Assembly (NCBI RefSeq): GCF_003846175.1
Contig: NZ_ML123054.1
Coordinates: 137,195 to 201,194, forward strand
Reading direction: 5' to 3'
Length of the DNA stretch: 64,000 bases
Origin: Streptomyces sp. ADI95-17
Lineage (GTDB): Bacteria; Actinomycetota; Actinomycetes; Streptomycetales; Streptomycetaceae
The position numbers and the translations under genes were made by a program. Positions 54,294 through 63,871 of the stretch are shown here, in pieces (the stretch's first letter is position 1; each line of letters starts with the position of its first letter). The notes beneath the pieces are model-generated. The model was not told the DNA's origin and ran no database searches. It saw only the letters and a list, made by a program, of their open reading frames with translations.

Positions 54294-55154
54294 TTGAAGC
54301 TGCTTCGTGTGGGTACGGCAGGCGCGGAACGACCGGCGCTGCTGGACGGGAACGGAACCCTGCGCGACCTGTCGGGAATCGTCACCGACATCGACAGTGC
54401 CCTGCTCGCGGACGAGTCCGCGCTTGCCCGGGTACGGGCCGCCGCGGCCGCGCCCGGCGAGCTGCCCGAGCTCGACGCCGAGGGGCTGCGGGTCGGGCCG
54501 CCGCTCGCCCGGATCGGCAAGATCGTGTGCATCGGGCTGAACTACCACGACCACGCCACCGAGACGGGAGCGGCGATACCGACCGAGCCGATCCTGTTCT
54601 TCAAGGCGCCGGACACCGTCGTCGGGCCCGACGACACGGTGCTGGTGCCGCGCGGCAGCGTCAAGACCGACTGGGAGGTCGAGCTCGCGGTCGTCATCGG
54701 GCGCACCGCCCGCTACCTGGAATCCGCCGAGGAGGGGCTCGCGCACGTCGCCGGTTACGCGACCGCGCACGATGTCTCCGAGCGCGAGTTCCAGATCGAG
54801 CGCGGGGGCACCTGGGACAAGGGCAAGAACTGCGAGACGTTCAACCCGCTGGGTCCGTGGCTGGTGACGGCGGACGAGGTCGCCGACCCGCAGGCGCTGT
54901 CGCTGAAGCTCTGGGTCAACGGCGAGCTGAAGCAGGACGGCACGACGGCCGACCAGATCTTCCCGGTGGGCGAGGTCGTCCGGTACCTGAGCCACTTCAT
55001 GACGCTCTACCCGGGCGATGTGATCAACACCGGGACGCCGGCCGGGGTCGCCCTCGGTCAGCCCGAGCCCAAGCCGTATCTGCGGGCCGGGGACGTCGTC
55101 GAGCTGGAGATCGCCGGGCTGGGACGGCAGCGCCAGGAGCTCAAGGACGCGTAA
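54294..55154 (+). CDS. Fumarylacetoacetate hydrolase family protein
   Basis: This 286-residue protein starts at TTG 54294 after AAGGGGAG. IGLNYHDHATETG, ILFFKAPDTVVG and GDVINTGTPAG are FAH-fold motifs with metal-binding acidic residues (DWEVELAVVIG). Such enzymes act as acylpyruvases or as hydrolases or isomerases in aromatic or sugar catabolism. Confidence 0.9.
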   Translation: MKLLRVGTAGAERPALLDGNGTLRDLSGIVTDIDSALLADESALARVRAAAAAPGELPELDAEGLRVGPPLARIGKIVCIGLNYHDHATETGAAIPTEPILFFKAPDTVVGPDDTVLVPRGSVKTDWEVELAVVIGRTARYLESAEEGLAHVAGYATAHDVSEREFQIERGGTWDKGKNCETFNPLGPWLVTADEVADPQALSLKLWVNGELKQDGTTADQIFPVGEVVRYLSHFMTLYPGDVINTGTPAGVALGQPEPKPYLRAGDVVELEIAGLGRQRQELKDA

Positions 55155-55163
55155 CGGGTGCGG

Positions 55164-55197
55164 AGGGGAAGGGCGGGGCGACCGCCCGCCCCTCCCC
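55164..55197. terminator. Possible terminator between FAH and HbpS-like genes
   Basis: An imperfect GC-rich inverted repeat lies between two convergent genes. Confidence 0.45.
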
Positions 55198-55233
55198 GAG
55201 CGGGCCGGCCCCCCTCACGGAGTCATGCGGCAG

Positions 55234-55713
55234 TCACGCGTCGAGCGTCGTCGCGAACCGCTCCAGCGCCGCGACCACCATCGCGTGGTCCTCCGCCTGG
55301 GGCAGCCCCGAGACCGTGACCGAGCCGATGACGCCCGCGCCCTCGACCGCGATGGGGAACGAGCCGCCGTGTGCGGCATAGACGTCCGGGTCCAGGCGCG
55401 AGGAGTCCTCGAAGGTCGTCCCCTTCGCCCGGAACCGGGTTCCGACCAGGTACGAACTCTCGCCGTACCGCTCCACGACCCTGCGCTTGCGGTCGGCCCA
55501 GGCGTCGTTGTCCGCGCTCGAACCCGGCAGCGCGGCGTGGAACATCTGCTGTGCGCCGCGCCGGATGTCGATCGCGACCGGGGCGTGGCTCTCCCGGGCC
55601 ATCGAGACGAGCAGGGCGCCGAGGGCGTACGCGTCGTCGTAGCTGAAGTGCGGCAGTGTCAGCCGACGCTCCTGGGCGATGAGCTCGGAGACGGTCGGAG
55701 CGGTGTGGCTCAT
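55234..55713 (-). CDS. HbpS/GlcG-like (UPF0303) protein
   Basis: This 159-residue protein resembles the HbpS/GlcG fold: IDIRRGAQQMFHAALPG, RVVERYGESSYLVG, AAHGGSFPIAVEGAGVIGSVTVSGLPQAEDH. Some members bind haem or are called haem-degrading domains. Its ATG overlaps the stop of the oxidoreductase gene (ATGA), so both are in one operon. Confidence 0.82.
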   Translation of the reverse strand: MSHTAPTVSELIAQERRLTLPHFSYDDAYALGALLVSMARESHAPVAIDIRRGAQQMFHAALPGSSADNDAWADRKRRVVERYGESSYLVGTRFRAKGTTFEDSSRLDPDVYAAHGGSFPIAVEGAGVIGSVTVSGLPQAEDHAMVVAALERFATTLDA

Positions 55714-56999
55714 ACGGGCTGCTCCTCGGTATCGGGGAAGTCGGTGGAGTCGGAATCGGAGTCGGTGGCGGACGGCGCCGTCGTGGCGGGCAGTTTCACG
55801 GTGACTCCCTCGTGGGCCGAGCGGCGGGCCGCCTCCAGGACATCCAGAGCGGCCGCCGCCTGAAGGGCGGTCACCGGATTCTCACCCGCTCCGCGCAGCG
55901 CGGCGGTGACCGCCGCGTAGTACGCGGGGTAGTCGCCCGGCAGTGAACGGACCGGGGTGCCGCCGCCCGTCGCCGGGGACTCGCCCGAGCCGATCCGGCC
56001 CCACAGCGCCTCGGGCTCCTCGCCCCACGGCCGGTCCGCCGCCGGACGCAGGCCCGCGCGCAGGTCGGCCTCCTGCGGGTCGAGACCGTACTTCACATAG
56101 CCGGCGCTCCGGCCGAGCACCCGGAAGCGCGGGCCGAGCTGGGCCGTCGTGGCACTGACGTACAGATGCGAGCGCACCCCGTTCACATGGGTGATCGCGA
56201 TGAACGTGTCGTCGTCGGCGGCGGCACCGGGGCGGCGTACGTCGGACTCCGCGTACACCAGTGCCGCCGGTCCGAACAGGGTGAGCGCCTGGTCGACGAC
56301 GTGGCTGCCCAGGTCGTACAGCAGCCCGCCGATCTCCTGCGGGTCGCCCGACTCGCGCCAGCCGCCCTTCGGCTGCGGGCGCCACCGCTCGAAGCGGGAC
56401 TCGAAGCGCTGTACCTCGCCCAGCGCGCCGTCCGCGATCAGGCGGGCGAGAGTCAGGAAGTCGTTGTCCCAGCGACGGTTCTGGAAGACCGAGAGCAGCA
56501 GCCCGCGCTCCTCGGCCAGGGCCGCGAGCGCCCGCGCCTCGGCCGCCGTACCGGCGACCGGCTTGTCCACGACGACCGGCAGACCGGCCTCCAGCGCGGC
56601 GGTCGCGATCGGGACATGGGTCTTGTTCGGCGAGGCGATCACGATCAGGTCGAGCGGGTCGAGCGGATTGTCCGGGCCGGGCGCGTCGGGGCCGTCCGTG
56701 CGCTCCCACAGCTCCTGCGGCGACGCGGCGAACCGTACGCCGGGGAACTCGGCGCGCGCCTGGGCCCGCCGCTCCTCGTTCGAGGTGACGATCGTGTCGA
56801 GGACCAGACCGTCGGTCGCGGCGATCAGCGGGGCGTGGAAGACGGAACCCGCCAGGCCGTAGCCGACGAGCCCGACACGCAGCGGGGCGCCGGACGGCCC
56901 GGGAGTCCCGCCCGGTCCGGGGGCCCCGGACGCTGCGGGCGTCGCGTGGGTCTCGTGGGTCGCGTTGCCAGTCGTGTCTGCGCCAGTCATGTCTGCCAC
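55710..56999 (-). CDS. Gfo/Idh/MocA family oxidoreductase
   Basis: This 429-residue protein has an extended Thr/Pro/Gly-rich start (about 40 residues) before the Rossmann motif VGLVGYGLAGSVFHAPL. VVDKPVA holds the catalytic lysine, and GGLLYDLGSHVVDQAL the histidine. GTG 56999 or ATG 56990 may start it. It is divergent from a ROK regulator, which likely controls it; it probably oxidises a sugar or inositol. Confidence 0.88.
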   Translation of the reverse strand: MADMTGADTTGNATHETHATPAASGAPGPGGTPGPSGAPLRVGLVGYGLAGSVFHAPLIAATDGLVLDTIVTSNEERRAQARAEFPGVRFAASPQELWERTDGPDAPGPDNPLDPLDLIVIASPNKTHVPIATAALEAGLPVVVDKPVAGTAAEARALAALAEERGLLLSVFQNRRWDNDFLTLARLIADGALGEVQRFESRFERWRPQPKGGWRESGDPQEIGGLLYDLGSHVVDQALTLFGPAALVYAESDVRRPGAAADDDTFIAITHVNGVRSHLYVSATTAQLGPRFRVLGRSAGYVKYGLDPQEADLRAGLRPAADRPWGEEPEALWGRIGSGESPATGGGTPVRSLPGDYPAYYAAVTAALRGAGENPVTALQAAAALDVLEAARRSAHEGVTVKLPATTAPSATDSDSDSTDFPDTEEQPV

Positions 57000-57003
57000 T
57001 TAA

Positions 57004-57016
57004 GCAACGCTGTTGC
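57004..57016. promoter_or_regulatory. Inverted repeat in the oxidoreductase/ROK promoter
   Basis: GCAAC-GCT-GTTGC lies in the 47-base gap between the divergent oxidoreductase and ROK genes. It is a likely operator for the ROK protein. Confidence 0.5.
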
Positions 57017-57046
57017 CATAGTGCAAGCGACAGCGACAATGGTGCG

Positions 57047-58168
57047 GTGAACAGGAGTAATAGCGGCGCCAACCTGCCGACGCTGCGCAGCCACAACGCG
57101 GCGCTGGTGCTGGATCTGCTGCGGGCGGCGGGCGAGTGCGGCATCAGCAGGCTCGAACTCGCCGAGCGCACGGGGCTCACGCCACAGGCCGTCAGCAAGA
57201 TCACCGCCCGGCTGCGGGCCGAGGGCCTGGCGGCCGGGGCGGGCCACCGGGCCTCCACCGGGGGCAAGCCGCGCACCGTGCTGCGACTGGTGCCGGACGC
57301 GGGGTACGCGGTCGGCCTGCACCTGGACCGCGACGAGCTGACGGCGGTGCTCGTCGACCTGTCCGGCGCGGTCGCCGCGAGCCGCACCGCCCCGCTGGAC
57401 CTCGGCGCCCCGGCGGACGAGGTCCTCGCGGCGGCGACGGAGGCGGTGACCGCGGTACGGGCCGGGGCGCCGGGGCCCGGTCCGGGGGACCGGCCGGTGC
57501 TCGGGGTGGGCGTCGCGGTCCCCGGCCCGCTCGACCACCGGGGCGGGGTGCTGCACCGCGTCACCGGGTTTCCGCAGTGGGACGGCTATCCGTTGCGGGA
57601 CGCGCTCGCGATACGGACCGGGCTGCCCGTCGTCGTCGACAAGGACACCAATGCCGCCGCCCTCGGGCTCGCCCTGCGGGCGGCGGGCGGCGGCGACTTC
57701 GCGTATCTGCACCTGGGGACCGGGCTCGGCGCCGGGCTGGTCCTCGGCGGGGCGCTGCATCGCGGGGCCAGGACCGCGGCCGGTGAGTTCGGCCACCAGA
57801 CCGTCCAGCTGGACGGGCCGGTCTGCGGCTGCGGGGGGCGGGGCTGCATCGAGGCGCTCTGCCTCGCCGCGGTCGCCCGGGGGGACGTCGCGGAGGCGGC
57901 CCGGGTGCTGGGGACCGGCGCCGCGAACCTGGTCGGGCTGCTGGACATCGACCGGGTGGTGCTGGGCGGCCGTACGGTGGCCGCCGATCCCGAGGCCTAC
58001 GTACGGGGTGTCCGGGCCGTGATCGACGAGCGAGCCGCGCTGGGCGGCATCGACGCCCCGGTACCGGTGACCGCCGCCGGAGGAGGCGACCGACCGGTCG
58101 CCGAAGGAGCCGCCCAACTGATCCTGGCACCCCTCTTCGGGCGGGCGGGCGGCACGTACGGGGCGTGA
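57047..58168 (+). CDS. ROK-family transcriptional regulator
   Basis: This 373-residue protein has an N-terminal winged helix (about 15-60; SRLELAERTGLTPQAVSKITARL) and a ROK sugar-kinase-like domain with DKDTNAAALG, HLGTGLGAGL and the zinc motif CGCGGRGCIEAL. It should sense a sugar or sugar phosphate and regulate the divergent oxidoreductase operon. Confidence 0.9.
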   Translation: MNRSNSGANLPTLRSHNAALVLDLLRAAGECGISRLELAERTGLTPQAVSKITARLRAEGLAAGAGHRASTGGKPRTVLRLVPDAGYAVGLHLDRDELTAVLVDLSGAVAASRTAPLDLGAPADEVLAAATEAVTAVRAGAPGPGPGDRPVLGVGVAVPGPLDHRGGVLHRVTGFPQWDGYPLRDALAIRTGLPVVVDKDTNAAALGLALRAAGGGDFAYLHLGTGLGAGLVLGGALHRGARTAAGEFGHQTVQLDGPVCGCGGRGCIEALCLAAVARGDVAEAARVLGTGAANLVGLLDIDRVVLGGRTVAADPEAYVRGVRAVIDERAALGGIDAPVPVTAAGGGDRPVAEGAAQLILAPLFGRAGGTYGA

Positions 58169-58544
58169 GCCGGGGAGGCGGGGCGGTGGCGCGTACGGGG
58201 TCGTGAGCCGGGGAGGCGGGGCGGCGCGGGCGCCGACCGGGCGGTGTGTGCAGGGCGTGAGTGAGGTGGACGCGGCGGGGCGGGGTGGCTGGACCGGTCG
58301 TGCAGGGTGAGGCAGAGGCAGAGGCAGAGGCAGAGGCAGAGGCAGAAGCAGAAGTAGAAGCGGAGGCGGAGGTGTGGGGTGCGGGACCCCGGGACTGGGC
58401 CGATCGGGGGGATTGCGGGGGCCGGCCGGGCGGGGCCGCGGCATGTCGGGGCCGGGTGCCTCGCGCGTGCGTGGCAGCGTCGCGGCCCAGAACCGGTGAA
58501 CTCCGGCGCACGGGGTGAGCCGACCGTTCGGCGACCAGCGAAGG
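58169..58544. other. 376-base region with a hexamer repeat
   Basis: No gene is convincing. The duplicated GTGAGCCGGGGAGGCGGGGCGG near 58166-58222 and the GAGGCA repeat at 58309-58374 dominate it. Confidence 0.55.
58309..58374. repeat. GAGGCA hexamer repeat, 11 units
   Basis: Six exact units are followed by degenerate units (GAAGCA, GAAGTA, GAAGCG, GAGGCG, GAGGTG). It is read here as non-coding, since an ORF through it gives only Glu-Ala repeats and no product I trust. Confidence 0.85.
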
Positions 58545-59894
58545 ATGATCCCCCAGATGCCCCCCACACCGCCCCCGGCCGGGCCGCCCCCCAGGGCCGC
58601 CGCACCGGCCGGCCCGGCGCCCGGCCGCGTACCGGGTTCGGCGCCCGGCCGGATCGCCGACTCCATCCCCAGCGCCAGCCCCACGTCCATCCCCCTGACC
58701 ACGGCCGCGTCCATCCCGGTGTTCACCGCCTCCGCGCGTCCCGCCTCGCCCCCGCCGTCCCCCGGGCGCACCCGGCACGGATTCGCGCTCGGGCTGGCCG
58801 CGGCGAGCGTCGTCCCCGCCGTCGTGCTCGGCGGCACATCCGTCGTGCCCGCCTCCGCCGCCTCCTCGGCGACCCCGGTCTCCTCGCCCGGCTCCACCAC
58901 CGCCGACCAGCAGCCCGCCTGTGGTGATCCGGCGGCGAAGGACTTCCCGATCAGCACCCGCATCCGCGGCGGCCCGGACACGTACGCGTCCGGCGGCGGC
59001 TACGGAACCTGGTTCCTGGAGCTGACCAACACCACGACCGAGTCGTGCCGGGCCATCCACCCCGTGCTCGTCCTCACCGACGAGGACCGCAAGCTGACCT
59101 CGGACCAGATCCAGCTGAAGTTCTCCGAGCAGGCCCGCCCCGGCACCGAGCACCGCGTCACCTGGGAGACCACCGACCTGGACGAGCACATCGGCGTCTT
59201 CGGCGGCACGGGCGGCGACTCGTTCGACGGCTTCACCGTCCCCGCCGGCCGCACCGTCACCATCCAGGTCCGGATGGCGTTCACCTCCGACACCAGCCCC
59301 GGCCGGATCACCGTCAACGCCGCCATCGTCCAGCGACAGCGCGCGGCGGGCGGCACGGCCGGCAAGCCGGGCAAGGACGACGGGGCCTGGGTCGGCGAGT
59401 CCGAGGACTACCCCTTCACCGTCGTCGAGGACAGCGACGCCGTCGATACGGGGGATACAGGGGACACGGGTGATACGGATGACACGAGTGACACGGGTGA
59501 TACGGATGACACGAGTGACACGAGTGTCACCGGTGAGACGGGCGAGGTCGGCGGCACCGGAGAAACCCCGCCCGACACCCGGCCCGACACTCCGCCCGAC
59601 ACCCGGCCGGACGCGAACCGGCCCGGCGCCGACACCGGTACCACCACCGACACCGGTACCGATACTGATCCCGACTCCACCACCGACTCCACCACCGACT
59701 CCACCACCGACTCCACCACCGGCCCCCGGCCGCCCGCCGAGCCCGGCCGGACCCCTGCGGACGGCGTCCGCCCGGAGCTGGCCGCGACCGGCCCGGGCGG
59801 CGTCCCGCCGGCCGGCCTCACCGTCGCCGGGCTCCTGATCGGCGGCGGCGCGATGGTGGTCCGGGCCCGTCGGCTGCGCCGCGCGCACCGCTGA
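58545..59894 (+). CDS. Secreted protein with LAATG sortase signal
   Basis: This roughly 449-residue protein has a Pro/Ala-rich N-terminus, a signal helix (RHGFALGLAAASVVPAVVLGG) and a beta domain with two cysteines (PACGDP, ESCRAIH). A long Asp/Thr/Ser/Pro repeat stalk then leads to the wall-sorting signal LAATG, a hydrophobic helix and RARRLRRAHR. LAxTG is the class E sortase motif. The start is uncertain: the signal lies about 75 residues in, and GTG 58719 is possible. Confidence 0.85.
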   Translation: MIPQMPPTPPPAGPPPRAAAPAGPAPGRVPGSAPGRIADSIPSASPTSIPLTTAASIPVFTASARPASPPPSPGRTRHGFALGLAAASVVPAVVLGGTSVVPASAASSATPVSSPGSTTADQQPACGDPAAKDFPISTRIRGGPDTYASGGGYGTWFLELTNTTTESCRAIHPVLVLTDEDRKLTSDQIQLKFSEQARPGTEHRVTWETTDLDEHIGVFGGTGGDSFDGFTVPAGRTVTIQVRMAFTSDTSPGRITVNAAIVQRQRAAGGTAGKPGKDDGAWVGESEDYPFTVVEDSDAVDTGDTGDTGDTDDTSDTGDTDDTSDTSVTGETGEVGGTGETPPDTRPDTPPDTRPDANRPGADTGTTTDTGTDTDPDSTTDSTTDSTTDSTTGPRPPAEPGRTPADGVRPELAATGPGGVPPAGLTVAGLLIGGGAMVVRARRLRRAHR

Positions 59895-59988
59895 ACCGGC
59901 CTCGGGCCACCCCCCAGGCCATCCCCGGACCACCCCTCCCGCGCCCGGATGTTCACAGATGTTCATGTGCGTCTGCCACCATCGGGAC

Positions 59989-60759
59989 GTGGACTACCCG
60001 TACGACCAGGCACCTGGCGCACCCATCCGCTCCGGCATCCCGGAGCACGGCCGTATTCCCAAGTACTACGCGGTCAAGGCTCATGTCTCCTCTCTCATAG
60101 CGGAGTTGGGCGAGGGCGGCATGCTGCCCACCGAACGCGATCTGGCCGAGCGCTACGAGGTCTCGCGCGAGACGGTGCGCCAGGCGCTGCGGGAACTCCT
60201 GCTGGAGGGGCGGCTCGCCCGCCAGGGGCGCGGCACCGTCGTCGCGGGCCCCAAGCTGGAACAGCCGCTCTCGCTGGCGAGTTACACCGAGGGCGTACGC
60301 CGTCAGGGCCGCACGCCGGGCCGTCATCTCATCGGGCTTGAGCGGTTCCCCTGCCCCGAGGCGCTCGCCGCCGACATCGGGGTGGAGCGCGGCGATCCGG
60401 TCTGGCACCTGGAGCGGGTGCTGCTCGCCGACGACGACCGGGTCGGCCTTGAGAGCACGTACGTCTCCGTCGCCCGGCTGCCCGACCTGGACACGGACTT
60501 CGAGCCCGACTCGTCCTTCTACGCCTACCTCCGCGACCGGCTCCAGATCCCCTTCGGCGATGCCGACGAGCGGATCGAGACGGTGCTCGCGACACCGCGC
60601 GAGGCGCTGCTCATCGGAACGCCGCCCGCACTGCCCATGCTGCTGATCCACCGGATCTCGCGCGACACCGCCGGGAAGCCGCTGGAGCGTGTACGGACCC
60701 TCTACCGCGGCGACAGGTTCTCCTTCACCGCGCACCTGGGCCCGCAGGACGGCTGCTGA
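59989..60759 (+). CDS. GntR-family regulator with UTRA domain
   Basis: This roughly 256-residue protein has a winged-helix (LPTERDLAERYEVSRETVRQALREL) and a UTRA effector domain. GTG 59989 is preferred; ATG 59959 would add ten residues. It precedes the phosphonate genes on the same strand and likely regulates them, as PhnF- and PhnR-type GntR proteins do. Confidence 0.85.
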   Translation: MDYPYDQAPGAPIRSGIPEHGRIPKYYAVKAHVSSLIAELGEGGMLPTERDLAERYEVSRETVRQALRELLLEGRLARQGRGTVVAGPKLEQPLSLASYTEGVRRQGRTPGRHLIGLERFPCPEALAADIGVERGDPVWHLERVLLADDDRVGLESTYVSVARLPDLDTDFEPDSSFYAYLRDRLQIPFGDADERIETVLATPREALLIGTPPALPMLLIHRISRDTAGKPLERVRTLYRGDRFSFTAHLGPQDGC

Positions 60760-60927
60760 ACGACCGTGTCCCCGAACGACCGTGTCCCCGAGTGACCACA
60801 CTCCCTGACGGTCGACCCATCAAGATAACGAGAACGTAACGGGTCTAGGCCAAGCTTGGGGCCCAGTTCACCCTCCCGTTGCCGCACGGCTCGATGCGGG
60901 TCACTCGCCCCGAGGAGCGTAGCCGCC

Positions 60928-62052
60928 GTGAGAGTCATCGTCGTAGGAGCCGGCGTGGTGGGAACCATGCACGCCTGGCACGCAGTGAATCGCGGCCACG
61001 AGGTCGTACAGATCGAGCGCGAGAGTGAGGCGCGCGGGGCATCGCTCCGCAACTTCGGACAGATATGGGTCAGCGGACGGGCCGGCGGCGAGGAGCTGGA
61101 GACCGCGCTGCGCGCCCGTGAGCTCTGGGAGGGCATCGGGGCACAGGTCCCGGACCTCGGCTTCCGGGCCTGCGGCTCGCTCACCCCGCTCCGCACCGAG
61201 CTGGAGACCGCCGTCGCCGAGGCGGCGCTCGCCCGGCCCGACGCGGCGGCCCGCGGCTACAAGCTGCTCACGGCCGACGAGGCCCGGGCGGTCAACCCCG
61301 CGCTGCGCGGGGACTTCACCGCCGCCCTGTGGTGCGAGCGGGACGCCGCGGTCGAGCCGCGCACCGCACAGCTCGCGCTGAAGCGGGAGCTGCTGAGGTC
61401 CGGCCGGTACACCTTCCTCGGCGGCCGCGAGGTCCGCGAGGTGGTGGGCACCGCCTCCGTCCGCGACGACCACGGCGACGTGCACACCGGTGACGCCGTG
61501 ATCCTGGCCACCGGCGCTTGGCTCGGCGGCCTCGTCCGCGAACTGGCCGGCCCCGATCTCCCCGTGCGCCGCGTCCGCCTCCAGATGATGCAGACCGACC
61601 CGCTCGGCGAGCCGCTCACCACCTCCGTAGCCGACGCGGACAGCTTCCGCTACTACCCGGCGTACCGGAGCGAGGCGCTGGACGCGCTCAACGCGGAGCA
61701 GGCGCAGGCACCCACCGCGGCGGCGCACCGGATGCAGCTGCTGATGGTGCAGCGCCGGGACGGCGGACTGACCATCGGCGACACCCACGAGTACGAGCAC
61801 CCCTTCTCGTTCGACACCGTCGAGGAGCCGTACGAGCACCTCACCGGGGTCGTCGAGTCCTTCCTCGGCCGCCCGCTGCCGAGGATCCGCCACCGCTGGG
61901 CCGGGGTCTACGCCCAGTGCACCGACACCGGCCGGGTCGTCCACCGCCAGCAGGTGCGGGACGGCGTCTGGCTGGTCACCGGTCCGGGCGGCCGGGGCAT
62001 GACCTGCTCGCCCGCCATCGCCGAAGCGACCGCCAACGAACTGGGCTGGTGA
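60928..62052 (+). CDS. FAD-dependent oxidoreductase of phosphonate clusters (TIGR03364 type)
   Basis: This 374-residue glycine-oxidase-like protein has the dinucleotide motif VVGAGVVGTMHAWHAVNRGHEV, RNFGQIWVSGR, and late GPGGRGMTCSPAIAE. Members sit next to phosphonatase genes; related flavoenzymes oxidise (N-alkyl) aminoethylphosphonate to phosphonoacetaldehyde. Its stop overlaps the next gene by four bases (GTGA). Confidence 0.87.
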   Translation: MRVIVVGAGVVGTMHAWHAVNRGHEVVQIERESEARGASLRNFGQIWVSGRAGGEELETALRARELWEGIGAQVPDLGFRACGSLTPLRTELETAVAEAALARPDAAARGYKLLTADEARAVNPALRGDFTAALWCERDAAVEPRTAQLALKRELLRSGRYTFLGGREVREVVGTASVRDDHGDVHTGDAVILATGAWLGGLVRELAGPDLPVRRVRLQMMQTDPLGEPLTTSVADADSFRYYPAYRSEALDALNAEQAQAPTAAAHRMQLLMVQRRDGGLTIGDTHEYEHPFSFDTVEEPYEHLTGVVESFLGRPLPRIRHRWAGVYAQCTDTGRVVHRQQVRDGVWLVTGPGGRGMTCSPAIAEATANELGW

Positions 62053-62774
62053 AGAAGTTGAGCAACACCGAGAAGCTGAGCAGCGCCAAGAAGCTGAACC
62101 TGATCGTCCTCGACATGGCCGGCACCACCGTCGCCGACGGCGGCCTCGTCGAGCAGGCGTTCTCCGCCGCCGCCGGACGCCTCGGCGTCGAGCCCGGCTC
62201 CGCCGACCACGCCGAGAAGCTCGACTACGTCCGCGCCACCATGGGCGAGTCGAAGATCTCCGTCTTCCGGCACCTCTTCGGCGACGAGGACCGGGCCCAG
62301 CAGGCCAACACCGCCTTCGAGGAGGCGTACGGCGAACTGGTCGACGGCGGCCGCATCGCCCCGATCCCCGGCGCCCGCGAGGCCATCGAGCGGCTCAAGG
62401 GCGAGGGCCGGACCGTGGTCCTGTCCACCGGCTTCGCCCGCACCACCCAGGACGCGATCCTGGCCGCGCTCGGCTGGCAGGACCTGGTCGCCCTGACCCT
62501 CTGCCCGGCCGACGCGGGCGGGCGCGGCCGCCCCTACCCGGACATGGTCCTCGCCGCGTTCCTGCGCACCGGCGCCGTCGACGGCGTCCAGCAGACCGTC
62601 GTCGCGGGCGACACCTCGTACGACATGCTCAGCGGGGTGCGCTCCGGGGCCGGGATCGTCGCCGGGGTGCTCACCGGCGCCCACGACAAGGACCAGCTGA
62701 CCCGCAACGGCGCCACGCATGTGCTCGGCTCGGTCGCCGAGCTCCCGGAGCTGATCGCGCGGGCCGAGGCATGA
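62049..62774 (+). CDS. Phosphonatase-like HAD hydrolase
   Basis: This 241-residue HAD-superfamily protein has nucleophile D22 (LDMAGTT), a cap region with MGESKISVFRHLF, and GDTSYDMLSGVRSGAG (motif IV). K69 may match the Schiff-base lysine of phosphonoacetaldehyde hydrolase (PhnX), but the family match is to the TIGR03351 group, so the exact reaction is inferred. It is coupled on both sides (GTGA and ATGA overlaps). Confidence 0.87.
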   Translation: MKKLSNTEKLSSAKKLNLIVLDMAGTTVADGGLVEQAFSAAAGRLGVEPGSADHAEKLDYVRATMGESKISVFRHLFGDEDRAQQANTAFEEAYGELVDGGRIAPIPGAREAIERLKGEGRTVVLSTGFARTTQDAILAALGWQDLVALTLCPADAGGRGRPYPDMVLAAFLRTGAVDGVQQTVVAGDTSYDMLSGVRSGAGIVAGVLTGAHDKDQLTRNGATHVLGSVAELPELIARAEA

Positions 62775-63871
62775 CCGGCGGGGAGCGGTCCGTCCGCAGC
62801 GGAATCAGGTTCGACCAGGTCAGCGTCGTGTACGGCCAGAACACTGTCCTCGACCGGCTCGATCTGACCGTCGAACCCGGCGAGGTCATGGCCCTGCTCG
62901 GCCCCTCCGGGTCCGGCAAGACCACCGCCCTGCGCGCCGTCGCCGGATTCGTGCAGCCCGCATCGGGCCGGGTCCACCTCGGCGACCGCGACGTCACCGG
63001 GCTGCCGCCGCACAAGCGCGGCATCGGCATGGTCGTCCAGCAGTACGCCCTCTTCCCGCACATGCGGGTCCAGGACAACGTCGCCTTCGGGCTCAAGGCC
63101 CGCAAGGTCGCCAAGGCCGAGATCCCCGAACGGGTCGCCGAGGCCCTCGAAATGGTCGGCATGGCCGCCTACGCCAAGCGCTACCCGCGCGAGCTCTCCG
63201 GCGGCCAGCAGCAGCGCGTCGCCATCGCCCGCGCGCTCGCCATCCGGCCCGGCGTCCTGCTGCTCGACGAACCGCTCTCCGCCCTCGACGCCCAGCTCCG
63301 CTCCGGCATGCTCGCCGAACTGGCCAGACTGCACCGGGAGTTGCCGGACGTCTCCATCCTGTACGTCACCCACGACCAGGTCGAGGCGCTCACCCTCGCC
63401 GACCGGATCGCGGTCATGGACAAGGCCCGGCTGCAGGACTGCGGCACCCCGCAGGACCTGTACCGCCGCCCGCGCACCGAGTTCACCGCCTCGTTCGTCG
63501 GCAACGCGAACCTGCTGCCGGTCACCGTCACCGAAGGCGCCGACTCCGTCGACTTCGCCGGCCGCGCACTCGACGTACCGACCGGCGACGTCACCCGGGG
63601 CGCCACCGCCACCCTCTGCGTCCGGCCCCACCTGGTCGGGCTCGGCGACGGACCCAACGCGCTCAGCGGCACCATCGCCGAGGTCCAGTGGCGCGGCTCC
63701 ACCCACCGGCTCTACGTCGACATCGACGGGCACCGGGTCAAGGCCGACCTGAAGGAGCTGCGCGAGACACCGGCGCTCGGCGACCGGGTCACGCTGCACT
63801 TCGCGGCCGAGGACGCGGTGCTGCTGCCCGCGGGCGCGGCACCGGGAACCGGGGGAGGGGCCGATGACTAG
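62771..63871 (+). CDS. ABC transporter ATP-binding protein, phosphonate uptake (PhnT-like)
   Basis: This 366-residue ATPase has Walker A GPSGSGKTTA, Q-loop VQQYALFPHM, signature LSGGQQQR, Walker B VLLLDEPLSALD, H-loop THD, and a TOBE domain at the C-terminus. Overlap with the phosphonatase-like gene and the downstream permease suggests import of 2-aminoethylphosphonate or a similar compound. Confidence 0.88.
   Translation: MTGGERSVRSGIRFDQVSVVYGQNTVLDRLDLTVEPGEVMALLGPSGSGKTTALRAVAGFVQPASGRVHLGDRDVTGLPPHKRGIGMVVQQYALFPHMRVQDNVAFGLKARKVAKAEIPERVAEALEMVGMAAYAKRYPRELSGGQQQRVAIARALAIRPGVLLLDEPLSALDAQLRSGMLAELARLHRELPDVSILYVTHDQVEALTLADRIAVMDKARLQDCGTPQDLYRRPRTEFTASFVGNANLLPVTVTEGADSVDFAGRALDVPTGDVTRGATATLCVRPHLVGLGDGPNALSGTIAEVQWRGSTHRLYVDIDGHRVKADLKELRETPALGDRVTLHFAAEDAVLLPAGAAPGTGGGADD

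Noticed and set aside
58261..58518. Glu-Ala repeat protein across the GAGGCA repeat
   Set aside because: It is only a translation of a hexamer repeat, with no ribosome site, domain or partner.
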